From Trichomonas vaginalis G3 (taxonomy: Eukaryota > Parabasalia > Trichomonadida > Trichomonadidae), in NCBI RefSeq assembly GCF_026262505.1, contig NC_067206.1, positions 8,150,879 to 8,214,878 on the forward strand: a stretch of DNA of 64,000 nucleotides, read 5' to 3'. Shown piece by piece: positions 22,754 to 32,415 of the stretch; position 1 is the first letter of the stretch, and every line of letters starts with the position of its first letter. Below the pieces are notes generated by a model. It was not told the DNA's origin. It was given only the letters and a program-made list of their open reading frames with translations, and ran no database searches. The translations under genes and the position numbers were made by a program.

Positions 22754-23611
22754 TTATAATATTGCTATGGTAGAGTTTAAGAGTTGAGCTTCAATGTATA
22801 AACAATCTTTTCTATCTGGAGGCAAGAACACTGGTGCTTTATGGTCATGAGTTGAGTACATGTCTATCCAAAACTCACGATTGAAACCAGTTAGTTTGTA
22901 ATATTTAGGATTTGGTAATGGTGAATTTCTTGTATGACCAATGAACTCATTTTCAACTCCTTTACTTAGGTTTGAATATAATATTGCTTGTTTTCTATCC
23001 CAAATACCTGGAAATCTAATTTCGGAAAAATCATTTTTCCTCGGAAGCATTGCATCATAATTGAAAACATTTTTGAAATCATCACTTGGTTCAGAGATTT
23101 GAAATCTTATACGTAATGGATTTTCTTTCTTTTTAGCTACTTCATTGAATGGTGAATATATAACAAACTGACAGTCATGAGTTCCATCTTCATTTTCATT
23201 AAATTCATAATGAAAGTCTATAAGTTGTGGCTGACTACCTTCTTCTTTCAGTTGTGCAAGAAACTCACGTAAAGGCTGTAAAGTTTGTACTTCAATGTTA
23301 AACTTTTTCTCGGACATTTCATTAAATGAAATCATACATTGTTGCAATGTTGTATCGTCTTTAAAGTATTTGTATATGTGAATGTTTTGGGCGCTTAAAG
23401 ACTGTTCGTCATTTTCTATCTCGACTTGAAGTATAAAGTCAACCTTTCTGAAAGCACGTGTTATATACATAGATGTTATGCCAATGTACTTCTCTTCATT
23501 TATGTTCACAATCCAGTCTGTTGGAAACTTAAACGTTACTCTGTTCCCCTTTATTTTGACGTCAGGGTTTTCACTACTGAACGCAACAGATAAAGGTATT
23601 TGTCTATACAT
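22754..23611 (-). CDS. Minor capsid (penton-like) candidate (unit C)
   Basis: Open at 285 residues, identical to D-F. Confidence 0.7.
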   Translation of the reverse strand: MYRQIPLSVAFSSENPDVKIKGNRVTFKFPTDWIVNINEEKYIGITSMYITRAFRKVDFILQVEIENDEQSLSAQNIHIYKYFKDDTTLQQCMISFNEMSEKKFNIEVQTLQPLREFLAQLKEEGSQPQLIDFHYEFNENEDGTHDCQFVIYSPFNEVAKKKENPLRIRFQISEPSDDFKNVFNYDAMLPRKNDFSEIRFPGIWDRKQAILYSNLSKGVENEFIGHTRNSPLPNPKYYKLTGFNREFWIDMYSTHDHKAPVFLPPDRKDCLYIEAQLLNSTIAIL

Positions 23612-23635
23612 TTAGTTCCGATAAAAATAAACCAT

Positions 23636-23896
23636 TTACTCTTTCTTTGCTTCAGCTTCTTTAGCTTTTGCTTCAGCTTCTTCTCTAGCTTTTTTCGCCA
23701 GTAGTCTTGGGTTCTTCTGTCTTCCAGCAGCTAATGCAGCAAGTTGTTTTTCACTAAGTTTTCTCTTTGGTCTCTCTGGCTTTTGTTCTTGTTTTTGTTC
23801 CTTCAGTTCGGATAAAATTTGCTCACGAATTTCTTTCTTCAATGCTTCAACATCTATGACCCCTTGGGTCTTGTCCGTGGGGCTTGTCTGAGTCAT
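23636..23896 (-). CDS. 86-aa basic protein (unit C)
   Basis: Open, identical to the reference copy. Confidence 0.75.
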   Translation of the reverse strand: MTQTSPTDKTQGVIDVEALKKEIREQILSELKEQKQEQKPERPKRKLSEKQLAALAAGRQKNPRLLAKKAREEAEAKAKEAEAKKE

Positions 23897-23941
23897 TTGA
23901 CTGCAGATAAAAAACAAAATTAAAACTTTAACCGATGTAAA

Positions 23942-24379
23942 ATGAGCTTGTCAAAATCAGAGCGAGAGTCTATTATATTAAATGACGCAAGAGGAATACA
24001 ACATCCTTTCTATTATGTAAGTCAGAGTAAAGATGGTAAAATATATGTTAGGAAAAGAAAGGTTCCATTAGCGAATACAGAGAGCGACAACATTAAGGTG
24101 CATGGCACCGAGGGCGAAGCCCACGAAGCCCATATAAAACATTCTGTTCAAACTGAGCCACCAAAAGAACAAGAAGAAAAGAAGCCAGATGTACTTTCAA
24201 TAACGAACCAAGAGCTTATTGCAAAGTTCGTGAATTTCATTGAAAAACAAACCGAGTCAAAGAACCCTGACCCACCAGTGAAAGAAGTTGAGACAAAAGA
24301 AAATGTACAGTTCATTGAAAATGTCAAGAAACAACTTCCACCACGAATGCCAAGAAGAAGAGTGAGAATAATGAAGTAA
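23942..24379 (+). CDS. 145-aa protein (unit C)
   Basis: Open. Two adjacent mini-hairpins, GGTGCATGGCACC (24097-24109) and GGGCGAAGCCC (24112-24122), lie in frame in its middle. Confidence 0.8.
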   Translation: MSLSKSERESIILNDARGIQHPFYYVSQSKDGKIYVRKRKVPLANTESDNIKVHGTEGEAHEAHIKHSVQTEPPKEQEEKKPDVLSITNQELIAKFVNFIEKQTESKNPDPPVKEVETKENVQFIENVKKQLPPRMPRRRVRIMK

Positions 24380-24406
24380 AGAGATATTTTTATCCGAATC
24401 AAAGAC

Positions 24407-25981
24407 ATGCAGAACGAACAGTTAAACGAATTTACTCCAGCAGAGCATATTCATCAGATTCGCTCATATTTCGATATCATAGACAATGCAGTTCAAATTG
24501 GTGACACTAATAGAAAATATTCTGACGCAAAGATTCCATCACAACCTGGAACTGCTAAAGATAACACATGGGTAACATTCAATCTCTCACCTCCTGGTGA
24601 AAATATGTTGGACCTTTACAATACATTCATTACATATAAAATGGAAGGTCAATTTATTGTAGATAAAGAAATTGGTTCAGGTTCCGATAAAACAAACCCA
24701 CCAGGATTTTGGATTGGTTTCGATGACGCTTTCTATGCAGTTGCTGGATATCAAATCCTTGCAAATGGTCGTATCGTATATTCTCAAGACAACGCAAGAG
24801 AAGAAGCATATATAACTTCAAACTCACAAACTGCCGAACAAATAAAGAAAGTAGATGTTTTCTCAAAGACTCGACATGAAGATGTATGGAGTCATTCGGG
24901 AACATACAGAACAGGACAAATTGTTAGTGGTCCAATTACAGCAGGAAAATCATTTGATTTTAAGCTTCGTTTAAGAATTCCTGTTAGAAGATTCCTTCCA
25001 TTAGAAGCTATTCGATTTATTCCAGCTTTTGCAGGAAACATTCAGCTTAAAGTAAAGTTCAGTAGCGACGCCTTACAATGCACATCTATATCTGTAAATG
25101 ATATCATTGCTTTCAATCCAACTCTTAAAGTTGCATTTGCTTCAGATTCAAATCCACCGACAAATAAATTTGTTCCATGGAATGAACCATTCACTATGAT
25201 AACGAAGGCAGTAGAAGCTAGTGGAACAGTTACTATTACAACTGTAACCAAGCAACTATTTCGAACAAAGATGGATTTTAATGAATGTTTTATTCATCCA
25301 AAGTCATTCTCTTTAGACCCTAACATTTATACAGAACTTGTAGAACATTATACAAACGAGGCTTTATGTTTTCCTGTTAAAGTTATGGATTGGATTCCTA
25401 TGGACGGTTCATTCTCAAAGAATACAGATAGTTCAAGTGCAACATTTACAGCAGCTTATACGCCTATTAATGTTAAAAGTATTTGGGCACTATTTAGAAA
25501 GAAAGACAACTATTATGTTAATTTTGAGAACCCTAAGTTTAAATATCTTCAGCTTTCCATGGGAGCTTATGGAAATATGCCTGCAGAACCTGAAAAATCA
25601 TATGGACCTGTATTTTATGAAATGGTTGCGAACGCTTGCAATACAAACAATGATATGATAGGATTTAATGAAGATGTTATGAGGTCATTGGTGGATGATG
25701 GTAGTGTGGAACATAAATGGGATAGCTATGACAACACACATTTCTTATGTGGTTTTCCAACAGAAGTGGACTTTTGCTTCCAGCAAGGTCAAACTTCAAC
25801 AGCTCCAATAACATACAAATTGTCTGTTAAAGGACCTATTGAACTAGCAACTGAAAATGTACCAAAGCCACTTATTGGATTTATGAGGGATTGTTGCTTT
25901 GCCATTCAGGTGCGTGCTAATGGCATCCCAATAATAAGATTAGATGACTATAACTTAGCCGCGGACGACAGTGAGGAATAA
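24407..25981 (+). CDS. Major capsid protein candidate (unit C)
   Basis: Open at 524 residues. Confidence 0.8.
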   Translation: MQNEQLNEFTPAEHIHQIRSYFDIIDNAVQIGDTNRKYSDAKIPSQPGTAKDNTWVTFNLSPPGENMLDLYNTFITYKMEGQFIVDKEIGSGSDKTNPPGFWIGFDDAFYAVAGYQILANGRIVYSQDNAREEAYITSNSQTAEQIKKVDVFSKTRHEDVWSHSGTYRTGQIVSGPITAGKSFDFKLRLRIPVRRFLPLEAIRFIPAFAGNIQLKVKFSSDALQCTSISVNDIIAFNPTLKVAFASDSNPPTNKFVPWNEPFTMITKAVEASGTVTITTVTKQLFRTKMDFNECFIHPKSFSLDPNIYTELVEHYTNEALCFPVKVMDWIPMDGSFSKNTDSSSATFTAAYTPINVKSIWALFRKKDNYYVNFENPKFKYLQLSMGAYGNMPAEPEKSYGPVFYEMVANACNTNNDMIGFNEDVMRSLVDDGSVEHKWDSYDNTHFLCGFPTEVDFCFQQGQTSTAPITYKLSVKGPIELATENVPKPLIGFMRDCCFAIQVRANGIPIIRLDDYNLAADDSEE

Positions 25982-26011
25982 AGGATGAACGTTTATTTTT
26001 AAAGCTTATAA

Positions 26012-26452
26012 ATGAGTTCTTCATCAAGCTCTCGTGAACCTTCACCATCTATGAAACAAACTTTACCAAACGATTATGGAGCACCTATTGAATATTTCTT
26101 ACGAGCTGCACAATGGCAAAGAGCAGTCTCACCAAGGTTAGGTGTTCCACCAGCTCCTGTCAAAAATAGCATTTGGTCAAGTCCTTATATAAGATATGGT
26201 CTCCCACTAGGTTTGATAGCTACAGCAGGAGCAGTTATGATGTTGAAAAGAAATAAAGCAAATGTTGTAAATAATACTGAAGTAGCTGAAGTTAAACAAA
26301 CTCCAACACCTTCACAAGCAAAACCTTCAATGACTCCTGAACCTATGGAAGTACAAACTCCTGTTCAAAAGTCAACTCCTAAACCGACTCCAACATTTAA
26401 ACTAGAACCTACTCCTCAAATAAATCGTAAAACTCCTGCGTTTCCTTACTGA
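26012..26452 (+). CDS. 146-aa single-span membrane protein (unit C)
   Basis: Identical to the reference copy. Confidence 0.85.
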   Translation: MSSSSSSREPSPSMKQTLPNDYGAPIEYFLRAAQWQRAVSPRLGVPPAPVKNSIWSSPYIRYGLPLGLIATAGAVMMLKRNKANVVNNTEVAEVKQTPTPSQAKPSMTPEPMEVQTPVQKSTPKPTPTFKLEPTPQINRKTPAFPY

Positions 26453-26500
26453 AAAAATAACGTTATTTTTATTTAATATTAAAATTTTTATTTGATTGAA

Positions 26501-26737
26501 ATGACGACTAAAGTCACTGAAGCAATGAAACAAAAGTTTTTGGTAGAATACATTAAATCAGGAACTATTCCAGAAGGTTTTTACATTCATACTATGAAGG
26601 ATGGTAGAGTTCAGTTTAGAAAGATAAAGCAACCATTAGATAAAGAAGGAATTTTGAGAAAGATTAAACTTCATGAGGACAACATTGCTAAACTTAGGAA
26701 GAAGTTAGAAGAGTTGGAGAAAGGAAGAGAGTTATAA
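26501..26737 (+). CDS. 78-aa coiled-coil protein (unit C)
   Basis: Identical to the reference copy. Confidence 0.8.
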   Translation: MTTKVTEAMKQKFLVEYIKSGTIPEGFYIHTMKDGRVQFRKIKQPLDKEGILRKIKLHEDNIAKLRKKLEELEKGREL

Positions 26738-26753
26738 AGCAATGAATTCAAGT

Positions 26754-26801
26754 GGGTGAAAAAAGAGGTGAAAAAAGAGGTGAGATCTCACCACTTCACC
26801 T
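26754..26801. repeat. Nested palindrome in the 78/108-aa spacer (unit C)
   Basis: Three-repeat version: a 12-base block (GGTGAAAAAAGA) is duplicated relative to units A and B. Confidence 0.82.
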
Positions 26802-26889
26802 AAATTTATTTTTGTGCTATGTTTTCATACGTGTGAAGGTAGTGATATCATTTATTTTTAAGTTTATTTTTAAGTTTATTTTTATGTAA

Positions 26890-27216
26890 ATGACGAAAAC
26901 TATTGAGATAACAAACTACAACCGTCATGAGTTCAAGAATTTGTTCTTCGTTCCTCGTGAAAATACATTCTATCAGATACGAGGGAGAAAGGGTAAAGTT
27001 AGTTTGAGCGTTTATGACAACAAACATAATGGGAGATATATAAAAGCAATAGATACAAACGGTAAGCGTGTTTCATTAGCTTTGTCAAAACTTACTAACA
27101 TTTATTTTGACAGTGACTTTGACTCTGACGATTGGAGCGACAGCAGCGATACTGAAGAATATGAACTATTGTGTGAAGCACAGCAATGGGAAGCGCTGCA
27201 ATACTTTTGTAAATGA
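26890..27216 (+). CDS. 108-aa protein (unit C)
   Basis: Identical to the reference copy. Confidence 0.85.
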   Translation: MTKTIEITNYNRHEFKNLFFVPRENTFYQIRGRKGKVSLSVYDNKHNGRYIKAIDTNGKRVSLALSKLTNIYFDSDFDSDDWSDSSDTEEYELLCEAQQWEALQYFCK

Positions 27217-27433
27217 GAACATTAGTGGGAACGTTAGTGAGAACGTTTATTTTTTCATTAGTGAAGTCGTTAGTGAAAACATTAGTGAGGTGAAGTGGGT
27301 GGCGGTTTTGTAAATATTTAAGGTTAAGTTAGTGTTGTCGTTTGTGTTGTAAAATATACGTCAGCGGTTTTGTAAAGTGTCAAACCGTTATCTTGGGTAA
27401 GGTGGAACGCAGTGCCGCCGTACCCAAGATAAC
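27217..27433. promoter_or_regulatory. Iteron array and 47-base hairpin (unit C/D junction)
   Basis: Iterons at 27217-27288, hairpin at 27387-27433. Just beyond the hairpin, TACTAAC (27436-27442) followed by TTAG ending at 27452 looks like an intron branch point and acceptor. Confidence 0.78.
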
Positions 27434-27547
27434 CATACTAACTTAAAATTAGTTCGCAAAGCTAACGATGTCCTTCGTTCCATTGACGACAAACCAAAAG
27501 AAGGTGAGAGATGGTTAAAGAAAGATGAAGAGAATAGGAAGAGAAAT

Positions 27548-30500
27548 GTGAAGTCAGGCAATAGACTCATTGACTTTAATATCGAAGCTTTAGATGAACC
27601 AAACAGAGACTACTTACACAAACATTTCGGTAAGGTTTTCATGAGACTCTTAGAGAAAATTAAAATAAACTCACAACAGAGATGGATGGTATGTTATAAA
27701 CTTGGTGGAAAGTATGAATGTTCTACGTTAAACCTCAATAATATTGGAACATTACTACATCAGCTCTTGAAGGAGAACTTTATATCAGAGATAGAAGCAA
27801 ATGCTGCAGGTATTGTTGAAATGCACTATGACTTCTTCTTGACAAACATAAAGAATCTTACTGAAATAAAGATGTATGATTTAACAGAATATGAAGGCTT
27901 AACGATGTCAGATGTTAAGAAAGGAAAGCCACAGAAGCGACCATATAGAGATGAAAGCACACTGACAAATGACCAGAAAGCCATTTTGGAAGCTCTTAAG
28001 CAAACAGGAAACCCAGCACTTATAGAAAGCTTTTGGAAAGATAATGGTGAAAAGAAGTTTTATAAGAAGAGAAGCGGTCAGTTCTGGAAGTATCTTTGCA
28101 CATTACCTATAAATCTTGAACGCTACCAAATCTTCAATGAACTGAACAAAAGAACTGCAACACTTATGACAGAGGACAATTGTTTCGTTTATGCTTGCAT
28201 TCAGGCTGGAGTAAATGAAGAAACTATTGACCACATGAGAGAAGTCATTCGTGTTAGAGACTTTCCTCAAAGTAAAGTACAAGAAATTTCTGACGCAACA
28301 GGTATAGCATTTAATGTTACCATTGGTTATTTCAATGACTCAAGACATAATGAAATAAAGAGATACATACCAAAAGAATGTAAAACTGTTCGAACTATTG
28401 ACTTACTTCTTGTTGAAGACCACTACATGCTAAATGAAAGACTTCCAATGACAACATATTTCATTCGCAACTATATAGAAATCTTGAAGGAGTGTGGTGG
28501 AATGAACATTGAAAAACAGATGAAAATATATACAATGAGAGATGGTAAATACATTGTTCGCATGGATAGAACTACACCACTATGGGATGTTATGAAAACA
28601 TTGTGGGAGTGCATATATTTCGAACCTATTTCTTATGGAGAACTTTTCACATATACTACTGACTTATATAAACAGAACCTTGCACCATTTAAAGACTTGT
28701 CATATGCTCCAAAGTATTGTGTACAACTGAAGGAGAAAGTAGAGTCAAAAGAAGTAAATAAAGCTAAATGTAAGTTCATTCCTGAGCACGTTTTCTTTGC
28801 TGACTTTGAGTGCAGTACCGATGGCTTTCATAAAGCTTTTAACATATGTTATGACAGTGAAGATGGTTCAGTGAGTGAAAGCATATGGGGTCAAAACTGT
28901 GCAACAGAATTTTTGGAGCGACTTCCTGACAAGAGTTTAATATATTTCCATAACCTCAGTTATGACATAAACTTCATCTTAAGACACATGACAGAAGTGA
29001 AAGGAACTCCCATCATTAAAGGTTCACGAACAATGCAAATAACTGGCTTATATAAAGGACGGGCAATTATTATAAAAGACTCTTACAGTGTTATAAATAA
29101 GAAGCCTAAACTATTTCCTGCTATGTTTAACTTACAAACAGGACCGAAAGAAGTATTTCCATACAACTACTACAGCAGTACTTTGTTAGCAAATGACAAC
29201 AGAACTGGTGTCATTTCTGAAGCATGTAAGTTTATCCGGGATGCAGATACATTCATGAAAAACATAGATTCCATCAAAGGTTGCAGAATAGATGAGAACC
29301 ACTTCGACTTAGAAAAGTATAGTACATTTTATTGCAAACAAGATGTAAGAATTTTAAGAGAAGGTTTTGTTAAGTTCCGCAATGACATATTTGATTTAGA
29401 ATTATGTTTAAACGTTTATGACTACGTTAGTATTTGTTCAATTGCTAACAAATTATTTGAGAACAGAGTGTACTTCCCGAATGGAAATCTTTATGACCTC
29501 TCAAATAAACCAAGAGAGTTTATTTCGAGATGCATTCAAGGTGGAAGATGTATGTTGTCAGATAACATTAAACAAAAGAGTAAAGAGAAACTCATTGCTG
29601 ATTTCGACGCTGTTTCATTATATCCATCAGCTATAGCAAGACTTTATACTTTAGAAGGTATTCCAAAGGTTATGAAGAAAGAAATGTTAAGCAAAGAGTA
29701 TCTCATGAAACATTTATTTGATGACGACCAAAAGGAACCCATTGGTGAAAAGTTTATGTCTGGCTTCTTTGTTCTCATTAAGATAAAAGAGATTGGCATA
29801 CATAGACACTTTCCTTTAATAGTTTGTGACCCTGAACTAAATCTAGAACTTAACGTTCCCAGAAGTTCAAATACTTGCTGTTTAATGTATGTTGACCATA
29901 TAACATTACAAGACCTCATAAAATATCAAGGTGTCAAATGTGAAGTGTTGCAAGGATACTATTACGATGGAAACAGAGATATAAGAATAAGAGATGAAGT
30001 AAAGAAGTTGTTTGAGTTAAGGTTAAAGTATAAGAAAGAAGGAAATCCTTTGCAAGAAAATATAAAGCTCATTCTGAACAGTATTTATGGCAAAACTATT
30101 CTATCTCCTATTGAGTCAAAAATAACCATAGTAGATGACAAAGATGCTATAAGATATGCTATAAGAAACTACAACCATATAGTGAAGTTCGAAGGTTTGG
30201 ATGGTTCGGATAAAACTATTTTCAAGCTAACGAAAAGCATTTGCAGATACTTTAACTTCTGTCCACTTGGTGTTAATATTCTGTCAATGTCGAAGAGAAT
30301 AATGAACGAAGTATTCTGTACTGCAGAAGATATGGGACTTCAAATATTTTACCAGGACTGTGATAGCATGCATATTTTCAATGAAGACATACCAAAGCTT
30401 GCAGCAGAGTTTAAGAAGAGATACGGTAGAGAACTTATTGGTAAAACATTAGGTCAGTTCCATTCTGACTTCGCAGAAATAACACCTGGAAAACAAAGTT

Positions 30501-30862
30501 TAGCATACAAGTCAATATTTTGTGGAAAGAAGACTTACATAGACTTACTCACTAACGATTTAAATGAAGTTGCATTCCATGCACGTTGCAAAGGTGTCAA
30601 ACAAGACGTCCTTGCTTTAACAGCAAATGAAATGTTTCCTGAAGCTATACAATGCTATTACAATGAAGATAAGAACATTCACATACCTGTTGGAACATAT
30701 GACAAAGACTCTGAGTTCAGTTTAATGAAACTTTACAAAGCACTTTATGACGGTCAAGAGATTGGATTTGACTTATGTAAGTCTGCTACACTTGCATTTG
30801 AGGAAAAGTTTAACTTTTCTATTCAGACTAAGACTTCATTCATAAGAAAGCTTAAGTTCTGA
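27548..30862 (+). CDS. Protein-primed family B DNA polymerase (pPolB), reference copy
   Basis: Replicates linear element DNA using a protein primer, as in Polintons, adenoviruses and linear plasmids. The frame is 1104 codons from a GTG. It stays open for 147 bases upstream with no ATG in frame, so the true start is uncertain. Residues about 1-400 form an N-terminal extension holding a Cys box (EDNCFVYAC, Cys near 212) and a His box (VEDHYML, His near 292) that resemble OTU or papain-like protease boxes. Exonuclease motifs follow: FADFEC near 418, YFHNLSYDINFIL near 465 and YCKQDVRIL near 595. Polymerase motifs are DFDAVSLYPS near 685 (A), NSIYGKT near 842 (B) and YQDCDSMHI near 935 (C), with DCDS in place of the usual DTDS. 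The long A-to-B spacing leaves room for the TPR insertions typical of protein-primed enzymes. It is convergent with the HNH gene, 51 bases away. Confidence 0.95.
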   Translation: MKSGNRLIDFNIEALDEPNRDYLHKHFGKVFMRLLEKIKINSQQRWMVCYKLGGKYECSTLNLNNIGTLLHQLLKENFISEIEANAAGIVEMHYDFFLTNIKNLTEIKMYDLTEYEGLTMSDVKKGKPQKRPYRDESTLTNDQKAILEALKQTGNPALIESFWKDNGEKKFYKKRSGQFWKYLCTLPINLERYQIFNELNKRTATLMTEDNCFVYACIQAGVNEETIDHMREVIRVRDFPQSKVQEISDATGIAFNVTIGYFNDSRHNEIKRYIPKECKTVRTIDLLLVEDHYMLNERLPMTTYFIRNYIEILKECGGMNIEKQMKIYTMRDGKYIVRMDRTTPLWDVMKTLWECIYFEPISYGELFTYTTDLYKQNLAPFKDLSYAPKYCVQLKEKVESKEVNKAKCKFIPEHVFFADFECSTDGFHKAFNICYDSEDGSVSESIWGQNCATEFLERLPDKSLIYFHNLSYDINFILRHMTEVKGTPIIKGSRTMQITGLYKGRAIIIKDSYSVINKKPKLFPAMFNLQTGPKEVFPYNYYSSTLLANDNRTGVISEACKFIRDADTFMKNIDSIKGCRIDENHFDLEKYSTFYCKQDVRILREGFVKFRNDIFDLELCLNVYDYVSICSIANKLFENRVYFPNGNLYDLSNKPREFISRCIQGGRCMLSDNIKQKSKEKLIADFDAVSLYPSAIARLYTLEGIPKVMKKEMLSKEYLMKHLFDDDQKEPIGEKFMSGFFVLIKIKEIGIHRHFPLIVCDPELNLELNVPRSSNTCCLMYVDHITLQDLIKYQGVKCEVLQGYYYDGNRDIRIRDEVKKLFELRLKYKKEGNPLQENIKLILNSIYGKTILSPIESKITIVDDKDAIRYAIRNYNHIVKFEGLDGSDKTIFKLTKSICRYFNFCPLGVNILSMSKRIMNEVFCTAEDMGLQIFYQDCDSMHIFNEDIPKLAAEFKKRYGRELIGKTLGQFHSDFAEITPGKQSLAYKSIFCGKKTYIDLLTNDLNEVAFHARCKGVKQDVLALTANEMFPEAIQCYYNEDKNIHIPVGTYDKDSEFSLMKLYKALYDGQEIGFDLCKSATLAFEEKFNFSIQTKTSFIRKLKF

Positions 30863-30913
30863 GAACATGAATGAGAAAAATAATGAGGTCATTTATTTTT
30901 GTCAGCAGTGAGG
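30863..30913. other. Convergent spacer between pPolB and HNH
   Basis: It contains two copies of GAGGTCAT around a TTTATTTTTGTCAGCAGT stretch. It may hold the 3' ends of both transcripts. No clear hairpin terminator is seen. Confidence 0.4.
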
Positions 30914-31483
30914 TCATATAAGATTATATTGACGTTTGAATGCACTGTATGAAATTTTTGTAAGTTTTCCTTTTACAGTCCATGCATTTACATACAGAGT
31001 TCCACATTTATTGTTTTCCATTACATGAAGCTCTCTATAGCGAATTCCATTAAAGAAATAGAAGAGGTCTTGTTCTGGGTCATAGTATAAATCATCGAAC
31101 TCATGTTTTCCATATGTTTTAACTTCAATGGAGTTTTCACCAATTTCATCTACATAGTTATAATTTATACCATTTGCTTTACATCTGTTTTTATTGTTTT
31201 GTTGTGATGTTACATATCTTAAATTTTCTATTCTATTGTCTGTTCGTATATGATTTATATGGTCTACTTGAGGTAAGTTGTCTGGGTTAAGTATGAATTG
31301 TTCTGCTATAAGTTTGTGCTTGAAGTATTTTTGACCGTTTAAACATAACCTATAATATCCATCGCTCATCCATTCACTCACAATTTTTCCTGTAGATTTT
31401 TTCCTAATATTGTGTGGATATTCTGTGTTAATTTCATAGTCGTTGTCAGCAACAAGTGTTTCCCAAACGTCTTCACCTTCCAT
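30914..31483 (-). CDS. HNH endonuclease with NUMOD4 motif, type 2 allele, reference copy
   Basis: A 189-residue free-standing nuclease of the homing type. It starts at the ATG at 31481-31483, as the TTTTTAT box lies 13 bases upstream; a GTG three codons earlier is the alternative. Residues about 3-40 match the NUMOD4 pattern (EDVWETL, DNDYEINTEYP, a DNA-binding module of such nucleases). The HNH core follows with KHKLIAEQF, VDHINHIRTDN and NLRYVTSQQNN. The last 70 residues (IEVKTYGKHEFDDLYYD onward) form a domain outside the usual family, and it matches the 108-aa protein of the same element. Such nucleases cut DNA that lacks them and spread by repair. The divergence island around this gene supports that role. 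Confidence 0.88.
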   Translation of the reverse strand: MEGEDVWETLVADNDYEINTEYPHNIRKKSTGKIVSEWMSDGYYRLCLNGQKYFKHKLIAEQFILNPDNLPQVDHINHIRTDNRIENLRYVTSQQNNKNRCKANGINYNYVDEIGENSIEVKTYGKHEFDDLYYDPEQDLFYFFNGIRYRELHVMENNKCGTLYVNAWTVKGKLTKISYSAFKRQYNLI

Positions 31484-31496
31484 GCCTTTCACTCAA

Positions 31497-31503
31497 ATAA
31501 AAA
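31497..31503 (-). promoter_or_regulatory. TTTTTAT box upstream of HNH
   Basis: On the minus strand TTTTTAT stands 13 bases before the ATG. One of several matching boxes in this unit. Confidence 0.6.
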
Positions 31504-31533
31504 TTTTCAGAAAAAATAAAACTAGCTCAGATT

Positions 31534-32391
31534 TTATAATATTGCTATGGTAGAGTTTAAGAGTTGAGCTTCAATGTATAAACAATCTTTTCTATCTGGA
31601 GGCAAGAACACTGGTGCTTTATGGTCATGAGTTGAGTACATGTCTATCCAAAACTCACGATTGAAACCAGTTAGTTTGTAATATTTAGGATTTGGTAATG
31701 GTGAATTTCTTGTATGACCAATGAACTCATTTTCAACTCCTTTACTTAGGTTTGAATATAATATTGCTTGTTTTCTATCCCAAATACCTGGAAATCTAAT
31801 TTCGGAAAAATCATTTTTCCTCGGAAGCATTGCATCATAATTGAAAACATTTTTGAAATCATCACTTGGTTCAGAGATTTGAAATCTTATACGTAATGGA
31901 TTTTCTTTCTTTTTAGCTACTTCATTGAATGGTGAATATATAACAAACTGACAGTCATGAGTTCCATCTTCATTTTCATTAAATTCATAATGAAAGTCTA
32001 TAAGTTGTGGCTGACTACCTTCTTCTTTCAGTTGTGCAAGAAACTCACGTAAAGGCTGTAAAGTTTGTACTTCAATGTTAAACTTTTTCTCGGACATTTC
32101 ATTAAATGAAATCATACATTGTTGCAATGTTGTATCGTCTTTAAAGTATTTGTATATGTGAATGTTTTGGGCGCTTAAAGACTGTTCGTCATTTTCTATC
32201 TCGACTTGAAGTATAAAGTCAACCTTTCTGAAAGCACGTGTTATATACATAGATGTTATGCCAATGTACTTCTCTTCATTTATGTTCACAATCCAGTCTG
32301 TTGGAAACTTAAACGTTACTCTGTTCCCCTTTATTTTGACGTCAGGGTTTTCACTACTGAACGCAACAGATAAAGGTATTTGTCTATACAT
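31534..32391 (-). CDS. Minor capsid (penton-like) protein candidate, reference copy
   Basis: 285 residues with no signal peptide, no membrane span and many short beta-rich stretches (RVTFKFPTDWIVNI, FILQVEIEN, LRIRFQISEP). The end (FWIDMYSTHD, VFLPPDRKDCLYIEAQL) recalls the C-terminal pattern of Polinton minor capsid proteins. It lies beside the other structural gene candidates, upstream of HNH on the same strand with 50 bases between. The assignment rests on pattern and position, not a search, so another virion or DNA-binding role remains possible. Confidence 0.55.
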   Translation of the reverse strand: MYRQIPLSVAFSSENPDVKIKGNRVTFKFPTDWIVNINEEKYIGITSMYITRAFRKVDFILQVEIENDEQSLSAQNIHIYKYFKDDTTLQQCMISFNEMSEKKFNIEVQTLQPLREFLAQLKEEGSQPQLIDFHYEFNENEDGTHDCQFVIYSPFNEVAKKKENPLRIRFQISEPSDDFKNVFNYDAMLPRKNDFSEIRFPGIWDRKQAILYSNLSKGVENEFIGHTRNSPLPNPKYYKLTGFNREFWIDMYSTHDHKAPVFLPPDRKDCLYIEAQLLNSTIAIL

Positions 32392-32400
32392 TTAGTTCCG

Positions 32401-32407
32401 ATAAAAA
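32401..32407 (-). promoter_or_regulatory. TTTTTAT box upstream of minor capsid candidate
   Basis: The minus strand reads TTTTTATCGGAACTAA directly before the ATG. Confidence 0.6.
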
Positions 32408-32415
32408 TAAACCAT

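Larger units (their letters stand above)
18609..27386 (+). mobile_element. Unit C, nearly whole copy
   Basis: It is 8778 bases long with the type 2 HNH gene. All genes are open except the polymerase, which has about one break. Confidence 0.92.

Noticed and set aside
29418-29636. 72-residue open frame inside pPolB, and the 91-residue frame opposite it
   Set aside because: They overlap conserved polymerase motifs in other frames and repeat only because the unit repeats.
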